From positions 186,001 through 250,000 of the forward strand of contig NZ_QBKG01000001.1 of NCBI RefSeq assembly GCF_003054025.1: a DNA stretch of 64,000 bases. Direction: 5' to 3'. Within the stretch, counting starts at the first letter, position 1. The number at the start of each line of letters is the position of its first letter. The notes beneath the pieces are model-generated. The model had not been told where the DNA came from. It saw only the letters and a list, made by a program, of their open reading frames with translations, and searched no databases. The DNA comes from Capnocytophaga leadbetteri. Its GTDB lineage: Bacteria; Bacteroidota; Bacteroidia; Flavobacteriales; Flavobacteriaceae. The translations under genes and the position numbers were made by a program. Positions 51,474 through 59,910 of this stretch are shown here, piece by piece.

Positions 51474-51809
51474 ATGAAGAACACATTGAAACTAATGGCT
51501 GTAGCATTCGCTATGTTTGCTTTCAGCACCAACGCTACTGCTGCTACTGCTACAGCAGCTGATATGAACCAAAGCGTAGTACTTGACCAAGATGGTAATG
51601 CTAATGCTAAGGTAGAAAAAGCTGACCAAGATGGCGGCAAAAAAGAATGTAAAAAAGACGGTAAAAAGTCTTGCTGCAAAAAAGACGCTAAAGAAGATAA
51701 AAAATGTTGCGACAAGAATGCCGACAAAAAATCTTGCTGCAAAAAAGACGGTAAGAAATCTTGCTGCAAAAAAGGTGGAGAAAACCCAGCTGACAAAGAC
51801 GCTAAATAA
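51474..51809 (+). CDS. Secreted Cys/Lys-rich peptide, metal-binding-like
   Basis: The 111-residue product has a signal peptide (about 23 residues, ending NATAA) and a tail from residue 52 onward made of Lys, Asp and Cys. It carries CC pairs in four related motifs: KKSCCKKDAK, KKCCDKNADK, KKSCCKKDGK and KKSCCKKGGE, plus one single Cys. I know no named family. The density of CC pairs resembles metallothioneins, so periplasmic or extracellular binding of copper, zinc or similar metals is an inference. It stands alone, followed by a terminator. Confidence 0.75.
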   Translation: MKNTLKLMAVAFAMFAFSTNATAATATAADMNQSVVLDQDGNANAKVEKADQDGGKKECKKDGKKSCCKKDAKEDKKCCDKNADKKSCCKKDGKKSCCKKGGENPADKDAK

Positions 51810-51853
51810 TCTTTTTTGTAGTCTCTAAAAATATTATTCTGAAATTACACCGA

Positions 51854-51890
51854 GAAAACCTTAGCCCTTATACTGCTGAGGTTTTCTTTT
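51854..51890 (+). terminator. Intrinsic terminator after the Cys-rich gene
   Basis: A 12-bp stem GAAAACCTTAGC / GCTGAGGTTTTC (51854-51865 with 51875-51886, one G-T wobble) is followed by TTTT. Confidence 0.8.
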
Positions 51891-51917
51891 CATATATTAG
51901 CTATACACCTTTTGCTG

Positions 51918-52484
51918 ATGAAAATATCTTTATATACACTCTTGTTTGTTATAGGCTCGCTGCTTAGCAGTTGTGGGGGCGATACCCTGCCCAAACCTAA
52001 AGGAGGGTTGCGGTTGGACTACACGCCTGCCGTTTATGCACCTGTTACCCAACTGCCTAACTGTCCGTTTAGCTTTGAGGCTAACAGCCTGTCGGAAGTG
52101 AAATATCAGGCACACGATTGCGATATAAACATAGAGTACCCCGCGATGCACGCTACTATCTATCTGACCTATAAGCCCGTAGAAGGCAACTTGAAAAAAC
52201 TGCTGAAAGACGCCCAAAAGTTTACCTACGAGCACACTATTAAAGCCGATAATATAGCTTCTACCGTTTTTGCTAATGATAGTACCCACGTGTACGGTAT
52301 GTTTTACCAAGTGTATGGCAATGCCGCTTCGCAATCGCAGTTTTATGCAACTGACAGTCTGCGACACTTTATTTCGGGTTCTATCTACTTTAAGGCAGTG
52401 CCCAACTACGATTCTATACAGCCGGCTAGTGCTTATATAGAAAAGGATATTCGCAAAATAATGGAATCGCTACAGTGGAAATAA
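51918..52484 (+). CDS. gldD: Gliding motility lipoprotein GldD
   Basis: From the ATG at 51918 the product has 188 residues with lipobox LLSSC (Cys19) and the GldD pattern PKPKGGLRLDYTPAVYAPV, then LPNCPFSFEANS. GldD is needed for gliding and works with the type IX secretion machinery in Flavobacteria; its exact role is not known. Two upstream codons (TTG, CTG) in frame are less likely starts. Other gld genes are not in this window. Confidence 0.88.
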   Translation: MKISLYTLLFVIGSLLSSCGGDTLPKPKGGLRLDYTPAVYAPVTQLPNCPFSFEANSLSEVKYQAHDCDINIEYPAMHATIYLTYKPVEGNLKKLLKDAQKFTYEHTIKADNIASTVFANDSTHVYGMFYQVYGNAASQSQFYATDSLRHFISGSIYFKAVPNYDSIQPASAYIEKDIRKIMESLQWK

Positions 52485-52502
52485 AAAAATGTGGGCAAAA
52501 TA

Positions 52503-52533
52503 TTGTGCAGTTAAAAATATTGGCGTAACTTTG
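52503..52533 (+). promoter_or_regulatory. Promoter of yqeY and tRNA-Arg
   Basis: TTG (52503-52505) and TAACTTTG (52526-52533) lie 23 bases apart, followed by CCC, 22 bases before the yqeY start. Confidence 0.6.
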
Positions 52534-52555
52534 CCCTTATAATATTAAATGAATT

Positions 52556-53005
52556 ATGAGTTTACAAACTAAGGTAATGGACGCTCTGAAAGAAGCAATG
52601 AAAGCTAAAGATACCATTGCATTAGAATCATTAAGAGCTATTAAATCGGCTATACTGCTGGCTAAAACCGAAGCAGGAGCCGCTGCTGAACTAGCAGAAG
52701 AAGAGGAACTAAAACTCCTTCAGAAATTAGTAAAACAACGCAAAGATAGTGCTGCCTTATACGCACAGCAAGGAAGAAACGATTTGGCTGAACCCGAATT
52801 GGCACAAGTGGCAGTAATAGAAAAATTCTTACCTAAACAACTGTCGGAAGCAGAAGTAACAGAAGCCGTGAAAGCTATTATAGCTGAAGTAGGGGCGACC
52901 TCTGCCAAAGATATGGGCAAAGTAATGGGAGTAGCTACTAAGCAATTAGCGGGCAAAACCGATGGGAAAGTAATTTCGGCTATAGTAAAATCGCTATTAG
53001 CTTAA
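52556..53005 (+). CDS. GatB/YqeY domain protein
   Basis: The 149-residue product is a stand-alone YqeY domain (LQTKVMDALKEAMKAKD at the start; FLPKQLSEAEVTEAVKAII and GKVMGVATKQLAGKTDGKV near the end). The domain also forms the tail of GatB, which amidates mischarged Glu-tRNA-Gln. Free YqeY proteins are thought to bind tRNA or help tRNA metabolism, but the role is unproven. A tRNA gene lies 15 bases downstream and probably shares the transcript. Confidence 0.88.
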   Translation: MSLQTKVMDALKEAMKAKDTIALESLRAIKSAILLAKTEAGAAAELAEEEELKLLQKLVKQRKDSAALYAQQGRNDLAEPELAQVAVIEKFLPKQLSEAEVTEAVKAIIAEVGATSAKDMGKVMGVATKQLAGKTDGKVISAIVKSLLA

Positions 53006-53020
53006 GCATAACAGAAAATT

Positions 53021-53093
53021 GGCTGCATAGTTCAACTGGATAGAATATCAGATTCCGGTTCTGACGATAGAGGTTCGAATCCCCTTGCGGTCA
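53021..53093 (+). tRNA. tRNA-Arg (anticodon CCG)
   Basis: A complete cloverleaf of 73 bases: acceptor GGCTGCA/TGCGGTC, D stem GTTC/GAAT, anticodon stem TCAGA/TCTGA with loop TTCCGGT (anticodon CCG, arginine), a four-base variable loop, and T arm AGAGG-TTCGAAT-CCCCT. The T stem has one A-C mismatch in the middle, and the acceptor has two G-T wobbles. The 3' CCA is not encoded. It reads CGG codons, which are rare in this window. Confidence 0.88.
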
Positions 53094-53100
53094 CAACAAA

Positions 53101-53147
53101 AAAGCAGATGATACTTTATTAGAAAAAAGTATCAGCTGCTTTCTTTG
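53101..53147 (+). terminator. Terminator after tRNA-Arg
   Basis: AAAGCAGATGATACT (53101-53115) pairs with AGTATCAGCTGCTTT (53128-53142) over 15 positions with one mismatch, followed by CTTT. It lies 7 bases after the tRNA. Confidence 0.75.
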
Positions 53148-53171
53148 CCTAATCATCAACATCTATACATC

Positions 53172-55526
53172 TTGAGGTACTTCCTGTTATACATATCGCT
53201 CTTCTTATCGCTAATAGCTTGTGATTCAGCTGAAAAGAAAGCTGTTATCACCCCTTTCACCTTTCCTGAAGATACGGCTGTTATCTATCGCATCAATGAC
53301 AAAGACAATTTCTTAAGTGTTATCGCTAACAATTCGTTTTGGAAGCAGCATAACCCTCATTCTTTCCGTTTGCACGAGGTGAAGATACTCAATACCCTTC
53401 CTACTGATGAGAATCTGTGGGTGGCTTTTTCGGCTGATGATCATTTCTTTGCTGTAACGCCTCATATAACCAATGATAGCCTTAGTATCTGGAAAAAAGC
53501 GAATGATAAAGTGCAAAAGCAAGCCCAATTTGGCAAGGAATGGTTTTATACCCTACAGGGCGATTACCTCATTATAGGCGATACAGACAAAGTGGGTAGC
53601 TATGCCCAGCCCAAAGATAAACCCCTTACCACTCGTCAGCAGGATTTAGAAGCCTTGCAAAAACTCAGCAATAACGAGTGTGCCGCCAGTATTTTCCTTT
53701 CGCAGGAAGGGGCTAACACCTATTTTCGCTCTTTCTTTGGCACAGATGTACTGCCCAACAATAACAATTGGGTGACTTTTGACCTTTTTTTAGAAGAAAA
53801 CAATGTGCGCTTTAGCGGTATTAGTCTTATCGACAAAGAAAACAATACTTCTGACTGTATGCTGCGCACGCAACCCTATCAGAACACTCTTATAGACCAT
53901 TTGCCTGCACGAGTGCTTAAGCTCACCGCCTATTCGTTTGACGATGCCGACCTTATCAGTCTGCCTGACAGCTTGGCGCAGCAATCGCCTTTTCTTACGA
54001 GTGTTAATGGTATCGCTTTTGCCCAAACACTCGATGGTTATTTTGCAGTTGCTTCAACCTATAATGTAGATGATGCGCTACAGCAGTTGCCTGTACTATC
54101 TGAGGATTTTCAGTACAACTTCGCTATGTACGACCTAAATCCAGAGCTGCCGCTTTCTTTCTTTAAGGCTTTTGCCCCTGATTTTGCGCCTCGTTATGTA
54201 GGGGTATATCAGAGAAACCTTATATTTACCCCGACCCGCGAACTTCTTATCTCGGTAGTGAACGATATGCAGCGCGGCAATACCCTATCGTATAACAAAG
54301 CTTATCAACAATTAGCTCAGCACAGTGCCTCGAACGTTACTCTTAGCCGTATTGCTAACCTTTATGACCAATCTTCCTTTAGTTTGCAGTACCCTTATAT
54401 AGCTGAGCATTACCGCTGGGCACTGTTTCAGCAAACCCCTCAGAACGATTACTACGTGCTGAACTTTGTATGCGAGCATCAGCCAGAAGGCAATCTTACT
54501 GACGAGATGCGAGAGCGCTTTCGCTTTGCCCTTGATGACCAGATGGTTATACCGCCTACTTTGCTACTAAACCACCGCACTAAGCAGTTGGAAGTAGCGG
54601 TACAAGATGCTAATAACGACCTTTACCTAATAGGCAATAACGGTTCGCTACTCTGGAAAAAGCACTTGGACGGCAAAATACAAAGTCCTATTTATCAAGT
54701 AGACCTTTTTAAGAATGGTTTTCTGCAAATGGCTTTTTCTACTGAAAAAACTGTATGGGTGTTAGACCGCAATGGCAAAGAGGTAGAGCCTTTCCCACGC
54801 AAGTACAAGGGACAGCTTACCCCTTTAGAGGTCTTTGACTATAATGCCGATCGGGAATATCGTTTTCTGTTTGCCGAAAATCAGACACTGCACCTGTTAG
54901 ACCGCAAAGGACAAGTGGTAAAGGGCTTTTTTCAGCGTACTAATGGCAAGCCCCTCTACACCCCTAAGCACTTCAGGATTGCTGATCGGGATTATCTAAT
55001 CTATGCCGCTGATAACGGTATTTTTAATATACTGCACCGCAATGGCGAAAACCGCATCACGGTGCGCGACCGCTATACTTTTTCTGACAATCCGCCTGCT
55101 GTGTGGAATGGACTTTTTATGTTTACCACCAATGAGGGCTATGCCGTATTTATAGATGAAAAGGGCGGTATCAGAAAAGAGAAAAAGAACCTTGAAGCTC
55201 CTTTCTACTGGGGTGGGAATAAGTACTTGCTCTATGCCCTTTCGGGTAATATACTTACTGTTGGGACTAAGAAAATAGAGCTGCTCAATGGTAAATACGA
55301 GCGTCCGCGTCTGTTTAGAATAGGAGGGACAAACTACGTAAGCGTAAATGACCTTTCTACCCAAAAAGCCTATTTGTACAACGATAAGGGCAACCTGATA
55401 AAGGATTTTCCTGTAGAATCGGTGTCGCCTATAGCTATTGATGTTGATTTGGACAGAACAGTGTGGATAGTCACTGAGAAAAGTCCTACTGAAATAGTCG
55501 TCTTTTCAGTTAGAAAATTAGAATAA
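53172..55526 (+). CDS. Large lipoprotein with propeller-like repeats, unknown function
   Basis: I recognise no named family. From TTG at 53172 the product has 784 residues with a lipoprotein signal (MRYFLLYISLFLSLIAC). A start at TTG 53145 is possible, but it lies within the terminator. The first 450 residues are of unknown fold; the rest has repeats with the PQQ-propeller look (LYLIGNNGSLLWKKHLDG, VWVLDRNGKEVEPFPRKY, LHLLDRKGQVVKGFF, YLYNDKGNLIKDFP). It is first in a set of co-directional genes leading to coaE and actF, with 22 bases to the next gene. Confidence 0.72.
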   Translation: MRYFLLYISLFLSLIACDSAEKKAVITPFTFPEDTAVIYRINDKDNFLSVIANNSFWKQHNPHSFRLHEVKILNTLPTDENLWVAFSADDHFFAVTPHITNDSLSIWKKANDKVQKQAQFGKEWFYTLQGDYLIIGDTDKVGSYAQPKDKPLTTRQQDLEALQKLSNNECAASIFLSQEGANTYFRSFFGTDVLPNNNNWVTFDLFLEENNVRFSGISLIDKENNTSDCMLRTQPYQNTLIDHLPARVLKLTAYSFDDADLISLPDSLAQQSPFLTSVNGIAFAQTLDGYFAVASTYNVDDALQQLPVLSEDFQYNFAMYDLNPELPLSFFKAFAPDFAPRYVGVYQRNLIFTPTRELLISVVNDMQRGNTLSYNKAYQQLAQHSASNVTLSRIANLYDQSSFSLQYPYIAEHYRWALFQQTPQNDYYVLNFVCEHQPEGNLTDEMRERFRFALDDQMVIPPTLLLNHRTKQLEVAVQDANNDLYLIGNNGSLLWKKHLDGKIQSPIYQVDLFKNGFLQMAFSTEKTVWVLDRNGKEVEPFPRKYKGQLTPLEVFDYNADREYRFLFAENQTLHLLDRKGQVVKGFFQRTNGKPLYTPKHFRIADRDYLIYAADNGIFNILHRNGENRITVRDRYTFSDNPPAVWNGLFMFTTNEGYAVFIDEKGGIRKEKKNLEAPFYWGGNKYLLYALSGNILTVGTKKIELLNGKYERPRLFRIGGTNYVSVNDLSTQKAYLYNDKGNLIKDFPVESVSPIAIDVDLDRTVWIVTEKSPTEIVVFSVRKLE

Positions 55527-55548
55527 TACGGAAACTTAAAATAATATT

Positions 55549-57561
55549 ATGAACAGATTACTTTTTTTATTAGCAGCAATATTTGTGTTTTGGGCTTGTA
55601 CTAAAGATGAGCCGCAAGAAGAGACAGGAGGTAGTACCCAAACAACTACTACCCAAACAGGCACGGTTACAGCCACTACGCAGACCGCTACTACTCAAAC
55701 CAGCACTACCCAGACGGCAACCACTCAAACCGACACTACCCAAACAGATAGTGAGGCTTCGCGTAAAGAAATACTCAGTTTTGCCGTAGTAGCTGCTGAT
55801 AACACTGCCTATACGGCTACTGTATACAGCGAAACCATTGTGGCAATACTGCCTGACGATGCCCCTCTACAGCTTACCCCGCTCATAGATTTTGTGGGAG
55901 CCTCTATTAGTCCCGCATTGCAAACATCAATAAACTTTCAAAACCACGTTACCTATACGGTTACAGCAAAAGATGGCAGCAAGAGGCAGTACAAGGTAGT
56001 TGTTAGTCACTATAAAGATACGAAGGCAGAGATAGGCCCTATGGCTTTGAAGAGTGAAGACGGAGCTTTTCATACAAACTATGTTCCTGCTTATAGTTCG
56101 GATAGTGATATAATAACGGCTGTTATAACAGTGCCTACGGGTACGAATATAAAGAACTTAGAACCTTATTGTGCAGAATTTCCAGCAGGAGCGACTATCA
56201 ATCCAGCGTTAGAAGTGCCTACCGACTTTACAAACCCTGTAACCTATACAGTTACGGCCAAAAATGGTTATCACAAAAGAGTGTATGTTCTATCAGTAGC
56301 GTTTAAAAAGCCTACCTCTATATCGATTAAAGAGTTTAAGGTAACTGATAATGCAGGAGTAGATGTAGTACACATCAAAACAGGATACCTACCTTCTGAT
56401 AAGAGCCTTGTAAGAGCAGTGTTAATCAATAAAGAAACACAAGCTGAAATAAACCTTACTATCAAGCAGCTTGACCAAAAACAAAAGGTAATTATAGCAG
56501 AAGTGCCCTCTACTTACCAAAATGGTATTTACAACCTAAGACTTACCTTAGATGATATTACTGAACGAAGTGAATGGAACGTTGTGCTAATAAATGGTAC
56601 CCCTCATTTTGGAGGTATTATGGATTACTTTACTTCTAGCCCAGGCAAGGTGCGCAATGTGTTAGTATGGCCTAAGGATATGCTTGAGGCACAAGTGTTT
56701 ATAAAGAAAAACGAGATAGACCAATATACTTATTATTTGCGCAAAGCAGGAAAGGATTATCCTTTTATCAAGAAGTTTATAAGAAATGGTTCGTATTCTA
56801 TAGACTTAGAAATGCCTAATGAGGTGCCTGCTCCTCCTGCTGAAGGTAATGATTTTTCTTTTGTGATGAAGAAAGGCAGTAAAGAATACGCTTTTCCGTT
56901 AGTGAATAGCAAAAAACAAGCTATACAAGTGCAAATAGCGGGTACCCCTGTGATACGTTCTATCTCTAAAACAGTACTTAACAAAGATGATGAGTTCACT
57001 ATTTATGGCGAAAATATGGATTTTGATTTTATCTATAAACCATTCCCTACGAAGCTAATGTTAGAACCTTACAATTATACTTATGGTCGCCACTATATAT
57101 ATTTGACCCCTATACGTATTACTCGTACAAGTGCTACTTTTAAAATAACAGATGATGTGCGTGCAGGGCGATTTCATATAAGGTTGATAGTGACTAGTAT
57201 CAATAAAGAATCAGAAGTGTATAGTCAGGATATTACTATCAATCGTCGTCCTTCTAACCACCCGCGTTTGACAGTAGAGAAAGCACTTTTATACAGTAAG
57301 ACAGATGCTTATTATCCACAGCAAATACAACTTACTTTTAATGAAGAGTTAAAAAATGTATTGATAAAAGAGATAGTATTTTCTAAAGATATTGTAATAA
57401 AAAATACTATACGTTATCCTAAGGTGGTGATGTCGGGCAAGCTACCTATTGAGCAGTATGAAGCCCTTACCAGTGGTCGTGATGGGTATGCGCTAATAGA
57501 AGATAATGGGCGCGAATATAAGGTGTACTTTACCCTTTTGCCAGAAGCGAACAATATGTAA
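55549..57561 (+). CDS. Surface lipoprotein with Thr-rich linker and repeated Ig-like domains
   Basis: The 670-residue product has lipobox FVFWAC (Cys17) followed by TKDEPQEE, matching the surface-export signal. Residues 30-67 are a linker of TTQTA-type units encoded by 15-bp tandem repeats (55636-55749). Two related beta-domains follow (about 72-155 and 160-235, each with PVTYTVTAKDG-like ends), of the DUF5018-like kind common in Bacteroidota surface lipoproteins, then several more beta-domains. Its ligand is unknown. It is in line with the YbbR-coaE genes but functionally unrelated as far as can be seen. Confidence 0.72.
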   Translation: MNRLLFLLAAIFVFWACTKDEPQEETGGSTQTTTTQTGTVTATTQTATTQTSTTQTATTQTDTTQTDSEASRKEILSFAVVAADNTAYTATVYSETIVAILPDDAPLQLTPLIDFVGASISPALQTSINFQNHVTYTVTAKDGSKRQYKVVVSHYKDTKAEIGPMALKSEDGAFHTNYVPAYSSDSDIITAVITVPTGTNIKNLEPYCAEFPAGATINPALEVPTDFTNPVTYTVTAKNGYHKRVYVLSVAFKKPTSISIKEFKVTDNAGVDVVHIKTGYLPSDKSLVRAVLINKETQAEINLTIKQLDQKQKVIIAEVPSTYQNGIYNLRLTLDDITERSEWNVVLINGTPHFGGIMDYFTSSPGKVRNVLVWPKDMLEAQVFIKKNEIDQYTYYLRKAGKDYPFIKKFIRNGSYSIDLEMPNEVPAPPAEGNDFSFVMKKGSKEYAFPLVNSKKQAIQVQIAGTPVIRSISKTVLNKDDEFTIYGENMDFDFIYKPFPTKLMLEPYNYTYGRHYIYLTPIRITRTSATFKITDDVRAGRFHIRLIVTSINKESEVYSQDITINRRPSNHPRLTVEKALLYSKTDAYYPQQIQLTFNEELKNVLIKEIVFSKDIVIKNTIRYPKVVMSGKLPIEQYEALTSGRDGYALIEDNGREYKVYFTLLPEANNM

Positions 57562-57574
57562 CAACCTACAAAAT

Positions 57575-58507
57575 ATGAAACGGATTCGGATATTTCTAAA
57601 AGATAGCAGGACGCTCACTTTCGTAGTGTGCGTGCTGCTATCTGCTTTCTTATGGTCGCTGATAAGGCTCTCTAAAAACCTGTTGCGCGAAGTATCAGTG
57701 CCGGTGGTGGTTACTAACCTGCCTGCGCACCAAGTGTTGATGCCCTCAGCTCCTAATGCTATCAAGCTATTAGTAGAAGGCAATGGGTTTACCCTGCTGA
57801 AGACCTATTCGCAAAACGAAGCCCTAAGCGTAGACTATACAGACCTGAAACACATAGAAGGGGCTCAGTATTGTTTGTCTAAAAGCACCAGAGAGAAACT
57901 CACGAATACTTATCTGTCGAACTTTAAAATACGCTCGGTAGTCTCTGATACCCTTACACTGCTCTTAGAGAAGAAAGTCAGTAAGAAAATACCCGTGCTA
58001 ATGCAGTTGAATGTAGAGTATGCCAAAGAATACCAGCTGACAGAACTGCGCATCACCCCTGATTCGGTAACAGCTTATGGCAGTCAAAAAGCGATAGATA
58101 CCCTTACCCAAGTGACTTTTCAGTATACTAAAAAGAAGCATATCAAAGATAATTTTAGCAAAAACTATTCGCTTAAGAACACTAAATACATTACTTACGA
58201 CCTTCATACTATCAAGATGGAAGCCTTTGTAGATAAGGTGAGTGAGCAACTGCTGAAAGTGCCTGTGCAGGTGATAAATGTGCCTAAAGACAGCCAAGTG
58301 AAGGTATTCCCCAATGAGATAACGGTACTTTGCACCGGCGACTTGAGCATACTGAAAGCACTTACCCCTAATGATATACAAGCTACGGCGGATTTTGCTA
58401 AAGCTGAAGGCAGTAGCATCAGTTTGCAGCTTAGCACTCAGAAAAAACGAATGAAGATAAGTTTCTTCGGTGAAGATAAAGTAGATTTTTTAATCAGAAA
58501 AGAATGA
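57575..58507 (+). CDS. YbbR-like domain protein
   Basis: From the ATG at 57575 the product has 310 residues: one N-terminal membrane anchor (FVVCVLLSAFLWSLIRLS) and YbbR-type repeats outside (SVPVVVTNLPAHQVLMPSAP, ITPDSVTAYGSQKAIDTL). YbbR proteins in Firmicutes regulate the diadenylate cyclase CdaA, but no cyclase gene is seen here. The gene order YbbR-like then coaE is common in Bacteroidota. Its stop overlaps the coaE start (ATGA). Confidence 0.85.
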   Translation: MKRIRIFLKDSRTLTFVVCVLLSAFLWSLIRLSKNLLREVSVPVVVTNLPAHQVLMPSAPNAIKLLVEGNGFTLLKTYSQNEALSVDYTDLKHIEGAQYCLSKSTREKLTNTYLSNFKIRSVVSDTLTLLLEKKVSKKIPVLMQLNVEYAKEYQLTELRITPDSVTAYGSQKAIDTLTQVTFQYTKKKHIKDNFSKNYSLKNTKYITYDLHTIKMEAFVDKVSEQLLKVPVQVINVPKDSQVKVFPNEITVLCTGDLSILKALTPNDIQATADFAKAEGSSISLQLSTQKKRMKISFFGEDKVDFLIRKE

Positions 58508-59091
58508 AAGTAGTAGGACTGACTGGAGGGATAGGGAGCGGCAAGAGCACTATAGCACGACTGTTTTCCGCTTTGGGCATAGCGGTATATGATTCGGATA
58601 TCGAAGCCAAAAAACTCATTAATACTTCTGCTGAAATAAAGAAGCGCATCGTAGAGGTATTTGGGGCAGAGGCTTATGCTGAAGGGGTGTATAACCGCGC
58701 TTATATGGCCGACATCGTATTTCGCAATCCGGATAAGTTGGCGGTGCTTAATAGTATAGTGCACCCTGTGCTTGCCGACCACTTTAATCAGTGGGTTGCC
58801 CTACAGACCTCACCCTACGTTATAAAAGAAGCGGCAATACTCTTTGAGAGCGGTAGTTATAAAAACTGCGATTTCATCATCACAGTTACGGCACCTGAAA
58901 CACTGCGCATCAGTAGGTGTATGAGCCGAGATGGGAGTACTGAAGCCCAAGTGCGCGCCCGTATGGCACAGCAATGGACAGACGCTCAGCGCATTGCCCT
59001 CTCAGACGCTGTGATTGAAAACATCAACTTAGAGGAAACAGAAAAGAGAGTGAGAGAATTGAACAACCTATTTATCAAAAACCAAAAATAA
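58504..59091 (+). CDS. coaE: Dephospho-CoA kinase
   Basis: The last enzyme of coenzyme A synthesis, which adds the 3' phosphate to dephospho-CoA using ATP. The 195-residue product has the P-loop GLTGGIGSGKSTIARLFSALG at its start, shown here by its GGIGSGKST core, the ADIVF and HPVLADHF motifs in the middle, and SRDGSTEAQVRARM in the lid region. It overlaps YbbR by 4 bases and actF by 1 base. Confidence 0.95.
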   Translation: MKVVGLTGGIGSGKSTIARLFSALGIAVYDSDIEAKKLINTSAEIKKRIVEVFGAEAYAEGVYNRAYMADIVFRNPDKLAVLNSIVHPVLADHFNQWVALQTSPYVIKEAAILFESGSYKNCDFIITVTAPETLRISRCMSRDGSTEAQVRARMAQQWTDAQRIALSDAVIENINLEETEKRVRELNNLFIKNQK

Positions 59092-59876
59092 TGGACTTCT
59101 GGAGTGTATTATATACCGTTGTGCTGTACAGTGCGCTTACGTTAGTAGGGGTACAGGTGTTTTACGCTATCAATAGGGTAGCACAGGCTACTTGGGCTAC
59201 TGACTTATACCCTATTATGCAGCGCATTAGCACCCCTCTATGGGTGATAACTATAGCCTTATTAGCCTTATTGGCGTGGTGTAATGCCGAGCCTTACTAT
59301 CTGTTGCGAGCAGGAGGCTATACCGCTGTGTGGTTAGTTTACCGCTATGGGGTGTTGCCAAGAGCAACTATAGCTGAGAAAACTTATCCCCACGTACTCT
59401 TCTTAGTTGTGTTTTTTCTTATAGAGTTACCCCTATCCGCCGATTGGCTTTTAAGCCTTACTCCGCACTGGCATAGTAGTCTTTACAGTTGGTATGTGCT
59501 TAGCAGTCTTCTTCTTTCGGCTATGGCCTTGGCTACCCTATTTAGTCGTTCGGCGCATTATGCCGATATGGGGAAATACGTATTTGCTTTTTCTTGTTTT
59601 TGGGCGTATCTTTGGTATTCGCAGTTTATGCTGATATGGTATGCCAATATACCTGAAGAAACGGCGTATTACGAAGTGCTGAAAGCTAATGGTTATACCC
59701 CTCTTCTTGTACTGATGATGCTTTTCAGCTTTGTATTGCCCTTCTTGCTACTGATGTCGGCAGCTGCCAAACGCCGCCGCCTTATACTCTTTGCGGCAGC
59801 AACTCTCGTGCTTATCGGGCAATTCCTAAATTTTTATTTACTGATAGTGCCTTTTGCTAATTTGCGAAATTGCTAA
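59091..59876 (+). CDS. actF: Alternative complex III subunit ActF, short form
   Basis: The 261-residue product has about eight membrane helices. The segment DMGKYVFAFSCFWAYLWYSQ followed by FMLIWYANIPEETAYY is typical of ActF, the second NrfD-like membrane subunit of alternative complex III. Known ActF proteins are longer, so the N-terminal part is missing or reduced here. The gene is 8.4 kb from the other act genes and coupled to coaE by a one-base overlap. It shows no frameshift or stop within the frame. Confidence 0.82.
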   Translation: MDFWSVLYTVVLYSALTLVGVQVFYAINRVAQATWATDLYPIMQRISTPLWVITIALLALLAWCNAEPYYLLRAGGYTAVWLVYRYGVLPRATIAEKTYPHVLFLVVFFLIELPLSADWLLSLTPHWHSSLYSWYVLSSLLLSAMALATLFSRSAHYADMGKYVFAFSCFWAYLWYSQFMLIWYANIPEETAYYEVLKANGYTPLLVLMMLFSFVLPFLLLMSAAAKRRRLILFAAATLVLIGQFLNFYLLIVPFANLRNC

Positions 59877-59892
59877 TTGTTTTTTACCTTTG
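59862..59892 (+). promoter_or_regulatory. Promoter of the putative porin gene
   Basis: TTG (59862-59864) and TACCTTTG (59885-59892) lie 23 bases apart, 18 bases before the ATG at 59911. The -33 region is in the 3' end of actF and contains GCTAATTTGCGAAATTGCTA, similar to the palindromic elements at 42245 and 44015. Confidence 0.6.
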
Positions 59893-59910
59893 CGCTCTAA
59901 TTGCAAGCAA

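Noticed and set aside
53145-53171. TTG at 53145 as start of the large lipoprotein
   Set aside because: It falls in the terminator of the tRNA transcript and would add nine polar residues before an otherwise normal signal peptide.
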